DNA of 25,965 bases from G020353115 sp964389685 (GCA_964389685.1 CAYMFM010000056.1:1-25965), one strand, 5' to 3'; counted from the first letter of the stretch, positions 14,662 to 22,547 are shown. Translations and numbers: made by a program. The notes: generated from the letters alone by a model not told the origin.

Positions 14662-14738
14662 GACAGGCTAAGCTCTACAATCCTTTTTTATTTTAAACCT
14701 TAGCAGTACATCTATCATTCATGTTAAACGAAAACCAA

Positions 14739-16718
14739 ATGAAAACAAAGCATTTCCAGTTACTGTATTTATTGCTGGTGAGCCCACTGATGATTTTTGC
14801 ACAGACAAATCAGGATCTTAAAATCAAATCCCCGGATGGGAACATCATCGTACAAATAGATGCAGGGGAAAAACTACAATGGTCAGTCCGGCATAAAGGA
14901 CAACAGATTCTGGCACCTTCGTCCATTTCCCTGCAACTGGAAGAGGGAGAAACGCTCGGGAAAAATGCAATAATACAATCATCAGAAAAAGAAGAGATTC
15001 ATCGTGAGATCACTGCAATCAACTACAAGAAGGCGATCATTCCGGATCACTGTAACCAGCTTACGATACAGTGTAAAAATGATTACGGTGTAATCTTCAG
15101 GGCATATAACGATGCCGTGGCATACCGGTTTTTCATAAGGAAGAATGATTCAATCGTTATCCGGAACGAAGAAGCCAACTTCAATTTTACCGTTGACTAT
15201 AAAGCCTTTATTCCGTACATGCGGGATTACAGGGATGGCAGGATATTCAACTGCTCCTTTGAATCCCTGTATACGGAACAGAACATCTCTCAATTCAGGA
15301 GCGATTCCCTGGCATTCCTTCCGTTGTTGGTTGATGCAGGAAATGGTAAAAAAGTGGTGATCCTGGAAGCAGACCTGGAGGAGTATCCCGGGATGTTCCT
15401 GAACATCAATCAAACAGGAAAAGGGTTCATGGGTGTGTATGCACCTTCCCCGTTGGAAGAAATGCCGGTCAGAAGAAATTTAATCCCTACAAAAAGGGCC
15501 GGTTATATTGCCAGAACCAGCGGAACATGGAGTTTTCCGTGGCGGGTGATTGTGATCAGTGAACAGGATAAAGAATTATTGAACAACGACATTGTCCAGA
15601 AGCTGGCATCACCACCCCGGCTGGATGATGTTTCCTGGATTGAGCCGGGGCAGGCAGCATGGGAATGGTGGAATGCCATCGGTATCTCTCATGTTGATTT
15701 CAGAGCCGGGATGAATACAGCCACCTATAAATATTACATTGATTTTGCTGCTGCCAACAACATCAGGTATATCATTATAGATGAGGGCTGGACCGCCGGA
15801 TTTGACCTGACCCGTGTATCACCCCGGATCGATCTCCAGAAACTCATAGCGCATGGAAACCGGAAAGGAGTCGGAATCATTCTCTGGGCTTTATGGTACC
15901 CGCTTACCCAGCAAATGGATACGGTGTTTGCCCTCTATTCAGAGATGGGTATAAAGGGTTTTAAGATTGATTTTATTGACCGCGATGATCAGAAGGCAGT
16001 AGCCTCAACCTATCAAATGGCAAGAAAAGCAGCCGAACATCAGTTGATCGTCGATCTGCATGGCATTTTCAAACCAACCGGTCTGCAGCGGACCTATCCT
16101 AACGTTGTCGGCTATGAAGGGGTGAAAGGGATGGAAAATGTAAAATGGGCAAACGAGGATGTACCCCGGTACGATGTGACTATTCCGTTTATCCGGATGA
16201 TGGCAGGTCCCATGGACTATACTCCCGGTGCCATGAGGAATACCAGCAGGCAGAATTTCAGGCCGATCTTTTCAGAACCCATGAGCCAGGGTACCCGCTG
16301 CCATCAGCTGGCAATGTATGTCGTTTACGAAGTGCCGTTGCAAATACTGGCTGATAATCCCACGATCTATATTAAAGAGCAGGAATGCACCGATTTCATT
16401 ACCAGTGTCCCGACCACGTTCGACGAAACCGTGCCGCTGGATGGGAAAGTGGGAGAATACGTGGCAATCGCCCGCCGGAAGGGAGATACCTGGTATGTTG
16501 GTGCAATGAGCAACTGGACGGCCCGTGACCTGACGCTCGACTTTTCATTCCTGGGCGATGGAGTCTATAACGCCATCGTTTTTAAAGATGGGGTGAATGC
16601 AGACCGTGTTGCCACCGATTACAAAAAAGAAGTGATAAACATCTCGTCAGGGGATGCATTGACCATTCAGCTATCGAATGGCGGGGGCTGGGCCGCAAGG
16701 ATAGAAAAAGCGGAGTGA
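14739..16718 (+). CDS. Secreted GH97 glycosidase, retaining (alpha-galactosidase-like) subgroup
   Basis: This 659-residue protein begins at MKTKHFQ with a signal peptide (hydrophobic LLYLLLVSPLMIFA, cleavage near AQ-TN), so it is exported, probably to the periplasm. A frame start six codons earlier (14721) is possible but puts extra residues before the signal. The N-terminal beta-sandwich is followed by a TIM barrel with EWWNAIGISHVDF, YIIIDEGW, GIKGFKIDFIDRDDQ and GYEGVKGMENVKW. The aspartate in KIDF (residue 411 from this start) aligns with Asp415, the nucleophile of the retaining B. thetaiotaomicron alpha-galactosidase BtGH97b; inverting SusB lacks it. The glutamates at 460 or 466 are acid/base candidates. 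It likely cleaves alpha-galactosides, but specificity is inferred. Confidence 0.9.
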   Translation: MKTKHFQLLYLLLVSPLMIFAQTNQDLKIKSPDGNIIVQIDAGEKLQWSVRHKGQQILAPSSISLQLEEGETLGKNAIIQSSEKEEIHREITAINYKKAIIPDHCNQLTIQCKNDYGVIFRAYNDAVAYRFFIRKNDSIVIRNEEANFNFTVDYKAFIPYMRDYRDGRIFNCSFESLYTEQNISQFRSDSLAFLPLLVDAGNGKKVVILEADLEEYPGMFLNINQTGKGFMGVYAPSPLEEMPVRRNLIPTKRAGYIARTSGTWSFPWRVIVISEQDKELLNNDIVQKLASPPRLDDVSWIEPGQAAWEWWNAIGISHVDFRAGMNTATYKYYIDFAAANNIRYIIIDEGWTAGFDLTRVSPRIDLQKLIAHGNRKGVGIILWALWYPLTQQMDTVFALYSEMGIKGFKIDFIDRDDQKAVASTYQMARKAAEHQLIVDLHGIFKPTGLQRTYPNVVGYEGVKGMENVKWANEDVPRYDVTIPFIRMMAGPMDYTPGAMRNTSRQNFRPIFSEPMSQGTRCHQLAMYVVYEVPLQILADNPTIYIKEQECTDFITSVPTTFDETVPLDGKVGEYVAIARRKGDTWYVGAMSNWTARDLTLDFSFLGDGVYNAIVFKDGVNADRVATDYKKEVINISSGDALTIQLSNGGGWAARIEKAE

Positions 16719-16739
16719 ACCGGATGGACTTGCTCAACA

Positions 16740-16781
16740 CCTAGTGAGGAGTGACAAGTAACGAGTGACGCGTAACAAGAA
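16740..16781 (+). repeat. Degenerate 7-bp tandem repeats after the GH97 gene
   Basis: Six consecutive units: CCTAGTG, AGGAGTG, ACAAGTA, ACGAGTG, ACGCGTA, ACAAGAA. The array begins 21 nt after the GH97 stop codon. Confidence 0.6.
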
Positions 16782-16783
16782 TT

Positions 16784-16807
16784 CGGGAAATGTTAATGGT
16801 TAATTGG
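16784..16807 (+). repeat. 24-bp direct repeat, right copy
   Basis: Identical over 24 bp to 14329-14352. The flanking sequence differs on both sides, so the match ends sharply. Confidence 0.75.
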
Positions 16808-16890
16808 TTGTTCATTCCTGTGGGCAATGTATTTCTGAAATTTTTTTCGGACCAGGAGTATGAGCTCAAACAAGCCTGGTTCGGCCAGCT

Positions 16891-16921
16891 GAAAATAAAA
16901 ATCCCGCAACGGGTTGCGGGA
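16891..16921 (-). terminator. Rho-independent terminator after the truncated tRNA-Ser
   Basis: On the minus strand, CCCGCAAC-CC-GTTGCGGG (plus 16903-16920) is a perfect 8-bp GC-rich stem followed by ATTTTTATTTT. It sits just past the tRNA fragment at 16931-16950, as a tRNA terminator would. Confidence 0.7.
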
Positions 16922-16930
16922 GTAATTTGG

Positions 16931-16950
16931 TTTGCGGAGAAAGAGGGATT
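16931..16950 (-). pseudogene. Truncated tRNA-Ser 3' end
   Basis: Twenty bases (TTTGCGGAGAAAGAGGGATT) are identical to 17112-17131, which covers the 3' acceptor strand, adjacent T-arm bases and flank of the intact tRNA-Ser. The similarity stops within the T-arm. No matching 5' half is present, so the fragment cannot form a tRNA. Together with the terminator beyond it, this suggests a decayed second tRNA-Ser copy; an old integration scar is the alternative. Confidence 0.6.
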
Positions 16951-17003
16951 ATTCGTCGCTTTGCTCCTCATGATCCCAAATAGAAGATACATCAAAAATG
17001 AAA

Positions 17004-17025
17004 TAAACACTGCCGTGTTTTTTTG
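17004..17025 (+). terminator. Plus-strand intrinsic terminator
   Basis: AAACAC-TGCC-GTGTTT followed by TTTTG forms a 6-bp stem and U-tract. It is nearly 290 nt past the GH97 stop, so it may end GH97 transcripts or protect the opposing tRNA transcript. Confidence 0.5.
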
Positions 17026-17084
17026 TTTTGTCCTCGCTCACTTCAGAAAGCCAGCTTTCTTCGCGGCTTCGGTCCAAAACATAA

Positions 17085-17110
17085 ACCCGGCTAAGCCGGG
17101 TTTATTTCAT
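17085..17110 (-). terminator. Terminator of tRNA-Ser
   Basis: The hairpin ATAAACCCGGC-TAA-GCCGGGTTTAT (11-bp stem) lies directly downstream of the tRNA on the minus strand, followed there by GTTTTGG. It is GC-rich and well placed; the plus-strand side also runs into a T-rich stretch, so it may work both ways. Confidence 0.65.
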
Positions 17111-17115
17111 TTTTG

Positions 17116-17204
17116 CGGAGAAAGAGGGATTCGAACCCCCGGTCCGCCGGTAAGCGGACAACGGTTTTCAAGACCGCCGCATTAGACCACTCTGCCATTT
17201 CTCC
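17116..17204 (-). tRNA. tRNA-Ser (anticodon TGA)
   Basis: The minus strand folds as a class II tRNA of 89 nt. The acceptor GGAGAAA pairs with TTTCTCC and is followed by discriminator G. The anticodon loop CTTGAAA gives TGA, which reads UCA and other UCN serine codons. A long variable arm (near CGTTGTCCGCTTACCGGCGGA) and the T-arm GGGGGTTCGAATCCC follow. The 3' CCA is not encoded (CAA instead), so it must be added enzymatically. A -7 box lies 7 nt upstream and a terminator just downstream, so it is an independent unit. Confidence 0.95.
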
Positions 17205-17495
17205 GGTGATGCAAAAGTATAACTTTTTTCAAATTCTAGCTAACTAATTAACAAATTCTGATATCAAATAAAATCTAAAAGAATCTATAATTCAACACTT
17301 TATAATATAAATCCCCTATAGTCCCCCCTGCCTCGCCGGCTGGCTATTTCCCAGGGGGACAATTACGGATTTGGTTGGGGGTTGCAGGATTCCTCTCTAT
17401 TACCGTTTCAGTTTATCGGTCAGACGGAAATGAGCCGTCAGACCGTGCATTGCTTCCATCCTTGCTGGATAAATAAATAACTTTATTAATGCCCC
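17205..17495. other. Intergenic region between tRNA-Ser and the M28 peptidase gene
   Basis: This 291-base gap holds the tRNA promoter at its left end and two hairpins. One pairs GTCCCCC (17321-17327) with GGGGGAC (17354-17360). The other is CGGTCAGACGG / CCGTCAGACCG (17417-17445), with a central A-A mismatch and a 7-nt loop. Neither has a U-tract; the second is 50-80 nt past the peptidase stop and may act as a 3' end structure. Confidence 0.5.
17212..17219 (-). promoter_or_regulatory. -7 box of the tRNA-Ser promoter
   Basis: TACTTTTG on the minus strand matches TAnnTTTG exactly and ends 7 nt before the tRNA 5' end, so transcription would begin almost at the mature end. A weak upstream TTAG box lies 20 bp further. 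Confidence 0.6.
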
Positions 17496-19157
17496 TCATT
17501 TCCTAAATCCAAGTGTATTCGCGATCTTCCAGACATTCAGGAATCCAACCTTGATGATATCGGTCATTTTTTCAATGTTCGCTTTCGATGAGTGATCGGT
17601 GATCTGATGGTAATCGGATGTAAATCCTGCATTGAAGGTAAGTATTGGAACATCTTTGGCAGCAAAGGAGGAGTAGTCACTCCCTCCCCGGGGCTTTTCC
17701 ATGCTTCTGAAAGCCGGTTTTAAAGACAGGTTATACCGTCGGATATGGTTTAAGGTCATCTCCTCCAACTCAGGATATGCTTCGGTATAGGTCAGGCTTG
17801 CCTCTACCATCATGGTGTCGGTTGGTGCATCCCGTGATATCATATCGTAATTGAGGTAAAACTGGATATTCTCTGCAGGAACACAGGGATGATCGACAAA
17901 AAAGTGTGATCCGAGTAAACCTTTTTCCTCGGCAGTCCATGCGGCAAAAACAATAGTATATTCCGGTTGTACACCGGTAGCCATACAGGCTTTGGCAAGG
18001 GTCAGGACACCAACCGTTCCGGAAGCGTTGTCATCACTACCATTCCAGATGTATCCTTTCAATTCACCCAGATGGTCATAATGGCCACCAACCACAACCA
18101 CCTTGTCCGGATCCTTACCCTCCAGTACCCCGATAACATTCCTTTCACGAACGATCCTGGAGTTTACGGTTGTTTTTATCTCAATGGATTTGCCCGGCAA
18201 TATTTTCGATGCAGGCTTCATCGATTTCATAACCTTCTCTTCATAGGCATCCAGATCCACTCCTGTACCTTTCAAAATCTGGTTTGCAACCCTCATGGTA
18301 ACGGATATGGTGGATCGCCATGATCCAATTTCATCACCCGGAAGTTTCATCCGGGTATAAACCTCCCGGAGGGGCTTATCGCCTTCATAGAAAGGCAGGT
18401 TGTACCGGAAGGGAACATTATCAGCCCAATCCGGTGAGGGATCTCCTTCCCGCGTTATTTCGATGATTGCTGCTACCCCTTTCTCCTCAGCAAGGCTCAA
18501 CTTTGCACGGTACAGATTGGATATAAAGGATGGCTTATCAGAATGAAACTTCTTATAGGCATCCGAATCAGGATCTGAGTGACCCGGGAACCCGGCTAAC
18601 CGTAAAATCACTTTGCCTTTCACATCCAGACCCGCGAAATCATCGTACCTGTTTTTCTCATCGACCATACCATATCCGACAAAAACAATTGGAGAGCTTA
18701 ATTCCATTCCCACATCCGATGTGTTGACAAAAAAGTCAGCCTTGAAGACAAAGTTTATCTTTTCAACAGTACCACGATAATCTGATGAAATGAAAAGTGA
18801 TTGCTCTTCTCCCGGGTAATATTCAATGAGTTCCAGGTTCTGAAAAAAGGTTCTGACCTGCCTGGGCACGGCGCCTGCTCTTCGCTCTTCCCTGGAGGGA
18901 TAGATGGTCTCAAGATCGCCTCCCGGCTGTAAGCCGTACACTTTAAACATACTGGCTATGTAATCGGCAGCCATATAGCTTCCCGGATCGCCCGTCCCCC
19001 TTCCCCTGGTCCAGTCGGAAGCCAGAAATTCAAGCTGTCCCTGAACCGCCTGGTAGGTGATGGCATCCAGTCCTTTTTTTACCGTATCCTCCTGTGCATG
19101 AAGGGAATAAGAAAGAACAACAGCAAATAAAATAAACAATTTTTTTTTCGATTTCAT
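17496..19157 (-). CDS. Secreted M28-family metallopeptidase
   Basis: This 553-residue protein starts MKSKKKLFILFAVVLSYSLHAQ, a clear signal peptide; the open frame reaches 19235 but the extra residues would bury this signal. The mature protein has a lid or PA-like insertion in its first half and an M28 catalytic domain with all zinc-site motifs: VVGGHYDHLGE, NGSDDNASG, AWTAEEKGLLGSHFF, LNYDMISRD and FTSDYHQITDHS. M28 enzymes are di-zinc aminopeptidases, exported here to the periplasm or outside, freeing N-terminal residues from peptides. The exact substrate is not shown. It lies downstream of the ABC exporter gene on the same strand, across a gap containing a 7-bp repeat array. Confidence 0.92.
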   Translation of the reverse strand: MKSKKKLFILFAVVLSYSLHAQEDTVKKGLDAITYQAVQGQLEFLASDWTRGRGTGDPGSYMAADYIASMFKVYGLQPGGDLETIYPSREERRAGAVPRQVRTFFQNLELIEYYPGEEQSLFISSDYRGTVEKINFVFKADFFVNTSDVGMELSSPIVFVGYGMVDEKNRYDDFAGLDVKGKVILRLAGFPGHSDPDSDAYKKFHSDKPSFISNLYRAKLSLAEEKGVAAIIEITREGDPSPDWADNVPFRYNLPFYEGDKPLREVYTRMKLPGDEIGSWRSTISVTMRVANQILKGTGVDLDAYEEKVMKSMKPASKILPGKSIEIKTTVNSRIVRERNVIGVLEGKDPDKVVVVGGHYDHLGELKGYIWNGSDDNASGTVGVLTLAKACMATGVQPEYTIVFAAWTAEEKGLLGSHFFVDHPCVPAENIQFYLNYDMISRDAPTDTMMVEASLTYTEAYPELEEMTLNHIRRYNLSLKPAFRSMEKPRGGSDYSSFAAKDVPILTFNAGFTSDYHQITDHSSKANIEKMTDIIKVGFLNVWKIANTLGFRK

Positions 19158-19215
19158 AATGGGAGTGTTGGGTATAAAATACAGTAACCTGAATATACAA
19201 ATGATATAATTCAGG

Positions 19216-19278
19216 ATTAACCTATTAACTATCAACGATACCTAACGTATAACTTATAACCTGTAACTTATAACTAAT
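19216..19278 (-). repeat. Nine-unit 7-bp tandem array directly after the ABC transporter stop
   Basis: Reading the minus strand from the base after the TAG: ATTAGTT, ATAAGTT, ACAGGTT, ATAAGTT, ATACGTT, AGGTATC, GTTGATA, GTTAATA, GGTTAAT. The first five keep GTT in the same phase. The array fills 63 bp and ends about 59 nt before the M28 peptidase ATG. Confidence 0.65.
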
Positions 19279-21096
19279 CTACTTCATCTGCAGTTCATGC
19301 AGTTTCCAGTAGTATCCGTTTTCCTTCAGGAGGTCATCGTGCTTGCCCCGCTCAACGATCTCGCCCTCCTCGAGCACAATGATTTCATCGGCATGCTTGA
19401 TGGTAGACAAACGGTGGGCGATCACGATGGAGGTCCTATTCTTCATCAGGTTAATGATTGCCTCCTGTACCAGTCTTTCCGACTCGGTGTCCAGGGAACT
19501 CGTTGCTTCATCAAGGATAAGAATGGGTGGATTCTTCAGGACAGCCCTCGCGATACTGACACGCTGCTGTTGTCCGCCTGACAGTTTGCTTCCCCCCTCA
19601 CCCACATTGGAATAGTAACCGTTGTTATTCTCCAGAATAAAATCGTGTGCATTGGCGACCTTAGCTGCAGCTAAGACATCCGATTCCGGGACCTCTTCCA
19701 GGCCAAAAGCAATGTTATTGTAAAATGTATCATTAAAGAGGATGGATCGCTGACTGACAATTCCCATCAATTGACGAAGGTTGAACAGCTTCAAATCATT
19801 TACCGGTTTCCCGTCAATCATGATCTCCCCTTCTGTTGCTTCAATAAATCGCGGAAGGAGATCGACCAGTGTTGATTTCCCGGCTCCTGACTTACCAACA
19901 AGGGCAATGGTTTTCCCCTTCTCAATCCGCAGGTTGATGTTTTTCAGCACCATCTCCTCATTGTACGCGAAACTCACATTCCTGTATTCAATGTATTCTT
20001 TGAAACCATCAATGGGAATTGCATTTGGCTTGTCTTTAATGGTAACCTCGGCATCAAGAATATATCCGATCCTGTCGAGTGAAGCCAGTCCTTTCTGAAT
20101 ATTAAAAAAAGCGGTTGTCAGGGATTTTGCCGGGGGTATGATCTGAGAAAAAATGACCAGGTAAGCAATAAACGCTTCCGACGAAAGGGTACTGGCATTT
20201 TTCAGTACCAGCGATCCGCCGAAGAACATCAGGACCATCATGGCGGCTGTGGAGAGAAATTCACTGGAAGGATTTGCCAGGTAGCGCCTCCGGTACACTC
20301 TGTTCATGATCCTTGTATAAAAATTGTTATTGCTGTCAAACCGCCGGGTAACTTTCTCTTCTGCATTAAATGCTTTTATGATCCTCAGTCCCCCGAGTGT
20401 TTCCTCAATAATGGACAACAGGAATCCGAGTTTTTTCTGCCCTTTGAATGATGTTGTCCGTAATTTCTTTCCGATCCTGCCGATCAGGTATCCGCTAATC
20501 GGCAATAACAGGAGTCCAAAAAATGTAAGTTTTACGCTGGCGAGGAACATATATACCAGGAAAATCAGAATGGTCAGGGGATCCCTGATCAGCATTTCCA
20601 GAGAAGCCATGATGGAGATCTCGATCTCATGTACATCGGACGTTATTCTTGAGATAACATCTCCTTTCCTGGCATCGGTATAATAGGACAATGGGAGTCT
20701 CAGGATCTTTTCAAAGATCTGTTTCCGGATATCCCTCACGGTTCCGGTACGAATAGGAGCTGTATAGTATAGTGCTATAAACCGGAAGAGATTCTTAAAC
20801 AGGCTCATAACAACTACTGTTATACTGACAAGCAACAAAGCCATGGCTTCGCCCTGTGTTATGATTAACTGTGAAATATGGAAATTAAAGGCATGCTTAA
20901 CATAGTCAACTGAGAACTCAAAAGGGATCGCTTCGGTTACCATCTCCTGTGTGTCAAAAAGAATACTCAGGAAAGGGATCACCATGGTAAAGGAGAACAG
21001 TGCTGCAAAAGCAGCAAGGACATTGAACAAAACATTCAGAAAAGCATAAAACCAATAGGGTTTCAGGTAACTAAAGATCTTAATAAAATTATTCAT
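19279..21096 (-). CDS. ABC exporter, MsbA-like (fused membrane and ATPase domains)
   Basis: In this 605-residue half-transporter, residues 1-340 form the type IV exporter membrane domain with about six helices (roughly 17-45, 85-112, 170-210 and 282-325). Residues 365-605 form the ATPase: Walker A GKSGAGKST (401-409), Q-loop Q449, signature LSGGQ (505-509), Walker B ILILDE (525-530) and switch H561. It works as a homodimer in the inner membrane. Resemblance to MsbA suggests lipid A or other lipid export, but multidrug or peptide export is possible. It starts 35 nt after purB on the same strand, so cotranscription is likely. A 7-bp repeat array follows its stop directly. Confidence 0.92.
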   Translation of the reverse strand: MNNFIKIFSYLKPYWFYAFLNVLFNVLAAFAALFSFTMVIPFLSILFDTQEMVTEAIPFEFSVDYVKHAFNFHISQLIITQGEAMALLLVSITVVVMSLFKNLFRFIALYYTAPIRTGTVRDIRKQIFEKILRLPLSYYTDARKGDVISRITSDVHEIEISIMASLEMLIRDPLTILIFLVYMFLASVKLTFFGLLLLPISGYLIGRIGKKLRTTSFKGQKKLGFLLSIIEETLGGLRIIKAFNAEEKVTRRFDSNNNFYTRIMNRVYRRRYLANPSSEFLSTAAMMVLMFFGGSLVLKNASTLSSEAFIAYLVIFSQIIPPAKSLTTAFFNIQKGLASLDRIGYILDAEVTIKDKPNAIPIDGFKEYIEYRNVSFAYNEEMVLKNINLRIEKGKTIALVGKSGAGKSTLVDLLPRFIEATEGEIMIDGKPVNDLKLFNLRQLMGIVSQRSILFNDTFYNNIAFGLEEVPESDVLAAAKVANAHDFILENNNGYYSNVGEGGSKLSGGQQQRVSIARAVLKNPPILILDEATSSLDTESERLVQEAIINLMKNRTSIVIAHRLSTIKHADEIIVLEEGEIVERGKHDDLLKENGYYWKLHELQMK

Positions 21097-21130
21097 CCAG
21101 GTTTTCCTTTATGAGAGCAGTCCTGCATCA

Positions 21131-22474
21131 TTAGATACCAACGTAATTTTCGGGAGAAATATTTTTCAGTTCGTTTTTTACTTTGTCAGAAACTTTCAGT
21201 GATTCAATGAATTGATGAATAACTGATTTACTCAATGCTTTGTTTGTCCGGGTCAGCTCCTTCAGCTTTTCATAGGGATCCGGATATCCTTCCCGCCGGA
21301 GAATGGTTTGAATGGCTTCCGCAACCACGTTCCAGTTGTCATCCAGGTCTCTCCTGATCTTCTCCTGGTTGATGATCAGTTTATCCATTCCTTTCAACAA
21401 CGATCTCATAGCGATCAACGTATGTGCGACAGGTACTCCAATGTTTCTGAGAACAGTCGAATCAGTCAGGTCCCGTTGAAGTCTCGATATGGGTAGTTTA
21501 GCTGACAGGTGTTCAAAAATTGCATTCGCCAATCCGAGATTCCCTTCCGAGTTTTCAAAATCGATCGGATTGACTTTATGGGGCATGGTGGATGAACTCA
21601 CCTCCCCTTTAACGATCTTCTGGTGAAAATATTCCATGGAGATATAAAGCCAGATATCCCTGTCAAGATCCAGGAGGATTGTATTGATCCGTTTCAGGTT
21701 ATCAAAGAATGCAGCCAGGTTATCGTAATGTTCTATCTGTGTTGTAGTTTGTGTCCGGTCCAGCCCCAGCGTATCGTTTACAAAACGGTTTGCAAAACCA
21801 ATCCAGTCAATCTTAGGATAAGCCACATGGTGTGCATTGAAATTACCGGTTGCCCCTCCAAATTTTGCAGAACATGGAATGGATTTCATCAGGTTTAACT
21901 GTTTTAACAACCGTTCACTGAAAACGCGGATTTCCTTTCCCAGCCGGGTTGGCGATGCCGGTTGCCCATGCGTTCGTGCAAGCATGGATATTCCTTCCGA
22001 TTCACGGCTCATTTCTGACAATTTGAAAATGATCTCATCCAGGAGCGGATAATAGATTTCGTTCACTGCATCCCTGAACAGATAGGGAATGGCAGTGTTG
22101 TTGATATCCTGAGAAGTGAGCCCGAAATGAACAAACTCTTTTTGATCATTCAGTCCCATCTCCATGAATCGCTCCTTTATAAAATACTCAACAGCTTTGA
22201 TGTCATGGTTGGTGGTCTTTTCGATCTCTTTTACCTTTTCCGCCTCTTCAAGCGAAAAATCGTTGTATATGCTTCTCAACTCAACAAAGGAGGATGGTTT
22301 TACCCCTTTCAACTGTGGAAGGGGAATTTCACAGAGTGCAATAAAATATTCAACTTCAACCAGAAGCCTGTATTTTATGAGGGCATATTCGGAAAAATAA
22401 TCGGCCAGTTCATTAACTTTGTCTCTGTACCGACCGTCAATTGGAGAAATTGCCAGTAAGGATTGCATCTTCAT
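21131..22474 (-). CDS. purB: Adenylosuccinate lyase
   Basis: This 447-residue member of the fumarase/aspartase superfamily shows the E. coli-type PurB N-terminus (SLLAISPIDGRYRDKV), LTSQDINNTA (119-128), ARTHGQPASPTRLGKE (166-181) with the catalytic histidine, and the signature loop GEVSSSTMPHKVNP (290-303) with the catalytic serine. It acts twice in purine synthesis, releasing fumarate from SAICAR and from adenylosuccinate. It works as a homotetramer in the cytosol. The start may be the ATG at 22474 or the one two codons later at 22468. A possible -7 box CAAAGGTA (minus TACCTTTG) lies at 22500-22507. The ABC exporter gene follows closely. Confidence 0.95.
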   Translation of the reverse strand: MKMQSLLAISPIDGRYRDKVNELADYFSEYALIKYRLLVEVEYFIALCEIPLPQLKGVKPSSFVELRSIYNDFSLEEAEKVKEIEKTTNHDIKAVEYFIKERFMEMGLNDQKEFVHFGLTSQDINNTAIPYLFRDAVNEIYYPLLDEIIFKLSEMSRESEGISMLARTHGQPASPTRLGKEIRVFSERLLKQLNLMKSIPCSAKFGGATGNFNAHHVAYPKIDWIGFANRFVNDTLGLDRTQTTTQIEHYDNLAAFFDNLKRINTILLDLDRDIWLYISMEYFHQKIVKGEVSSSTMPHKVNPIDFENSEGNLGLANAIFEHLSAKLPISRLQRDLTDSTVLRNIGVPVAHTLIAMRSLLKGMDKLIINQEKIRRDLDDNWNVVAEAIQTILRREGYPDPYEKLKELTRTNKALSKSVIHQFIESLKVSDKVKNELKNISPENYVGI

Positions 22475-22499
22475 GGATCAGAAACCATTGGTAAAGTTA

Positions 22500-22507
22500 C
22501 AAAGGTA
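22500..22507 (-). promoter_or_regulatory. Possible -7 element of purB
   Basis: TACCTTTG on the minus strand matches TAnnTTTG, 26 nt before the ATG. No convincing TTTG box lies 19-21 bp upstream. It lies in the 94-bp gap shared with the divergent nfeD gene. Confidence 0.35.
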
Positions 22508-22547
22508 CATATTTTAGTACGAGTAGTGTATATTAACAAACATCTTT

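Larger units (their letters stand above)
14220..14720. other. Structured intergenic region between divergent GH88 and GH97 genes
   Basis: These 501 bases hold a -7-like box for GH88 (14257-14264), one copy of a 24-bp direct repeat (14329-14352), 7-bp repeats (14371-14405), two adjacent hairpins (14424-14474) and a possible GH97 promoter (14631-14661). An open frame at 14399-14638 has no protein-like features and I do not call it. Confidence 0.6.
16719..17115. other. Intergenic region with repeats, tRNA relic and several terminators
   Basis: About 400 bases between the GH97 stop and the tRNA-Ser 3' end. It contains 7-bp repeats (16740-16781), the right copy of the 24-bp repeat, a terminator and tRNA-Ser fragment on the minus strand (16891-16950), a plus-strand terminator (17004-17025) and the tRNA terminator (17085-17110). 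No gene is seen. Confidence 0.65.

Noticed and set aside
12858..16718. Polysaccharide utilisation locus
   Set aside because: No SusC, SusD, sulfatase, lyase or hybrid sensor is encoded in the window.
16931..17131. Integrated element between tRNA-derived direct repeats
   Set aside because: Only 160 bp separate the copies and there is no integrase; a decayed tRNA copy explains the terminator better.
16790..17185. 131-residue plus-strand open frame ending GERGIRTPG...
   Set aside because: It runs antisense through the tRNA-Ser gene; the GIRTPG string is the well-known artefact of translating tRNA-Ser. It also covers terminators and the tRNA relic.
19158..19235. Upstream start of the M28 peptidase
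   Set aside because: It would place 26 residues before a clear signal peptide; the ATG at 19157 begins the signal directly.
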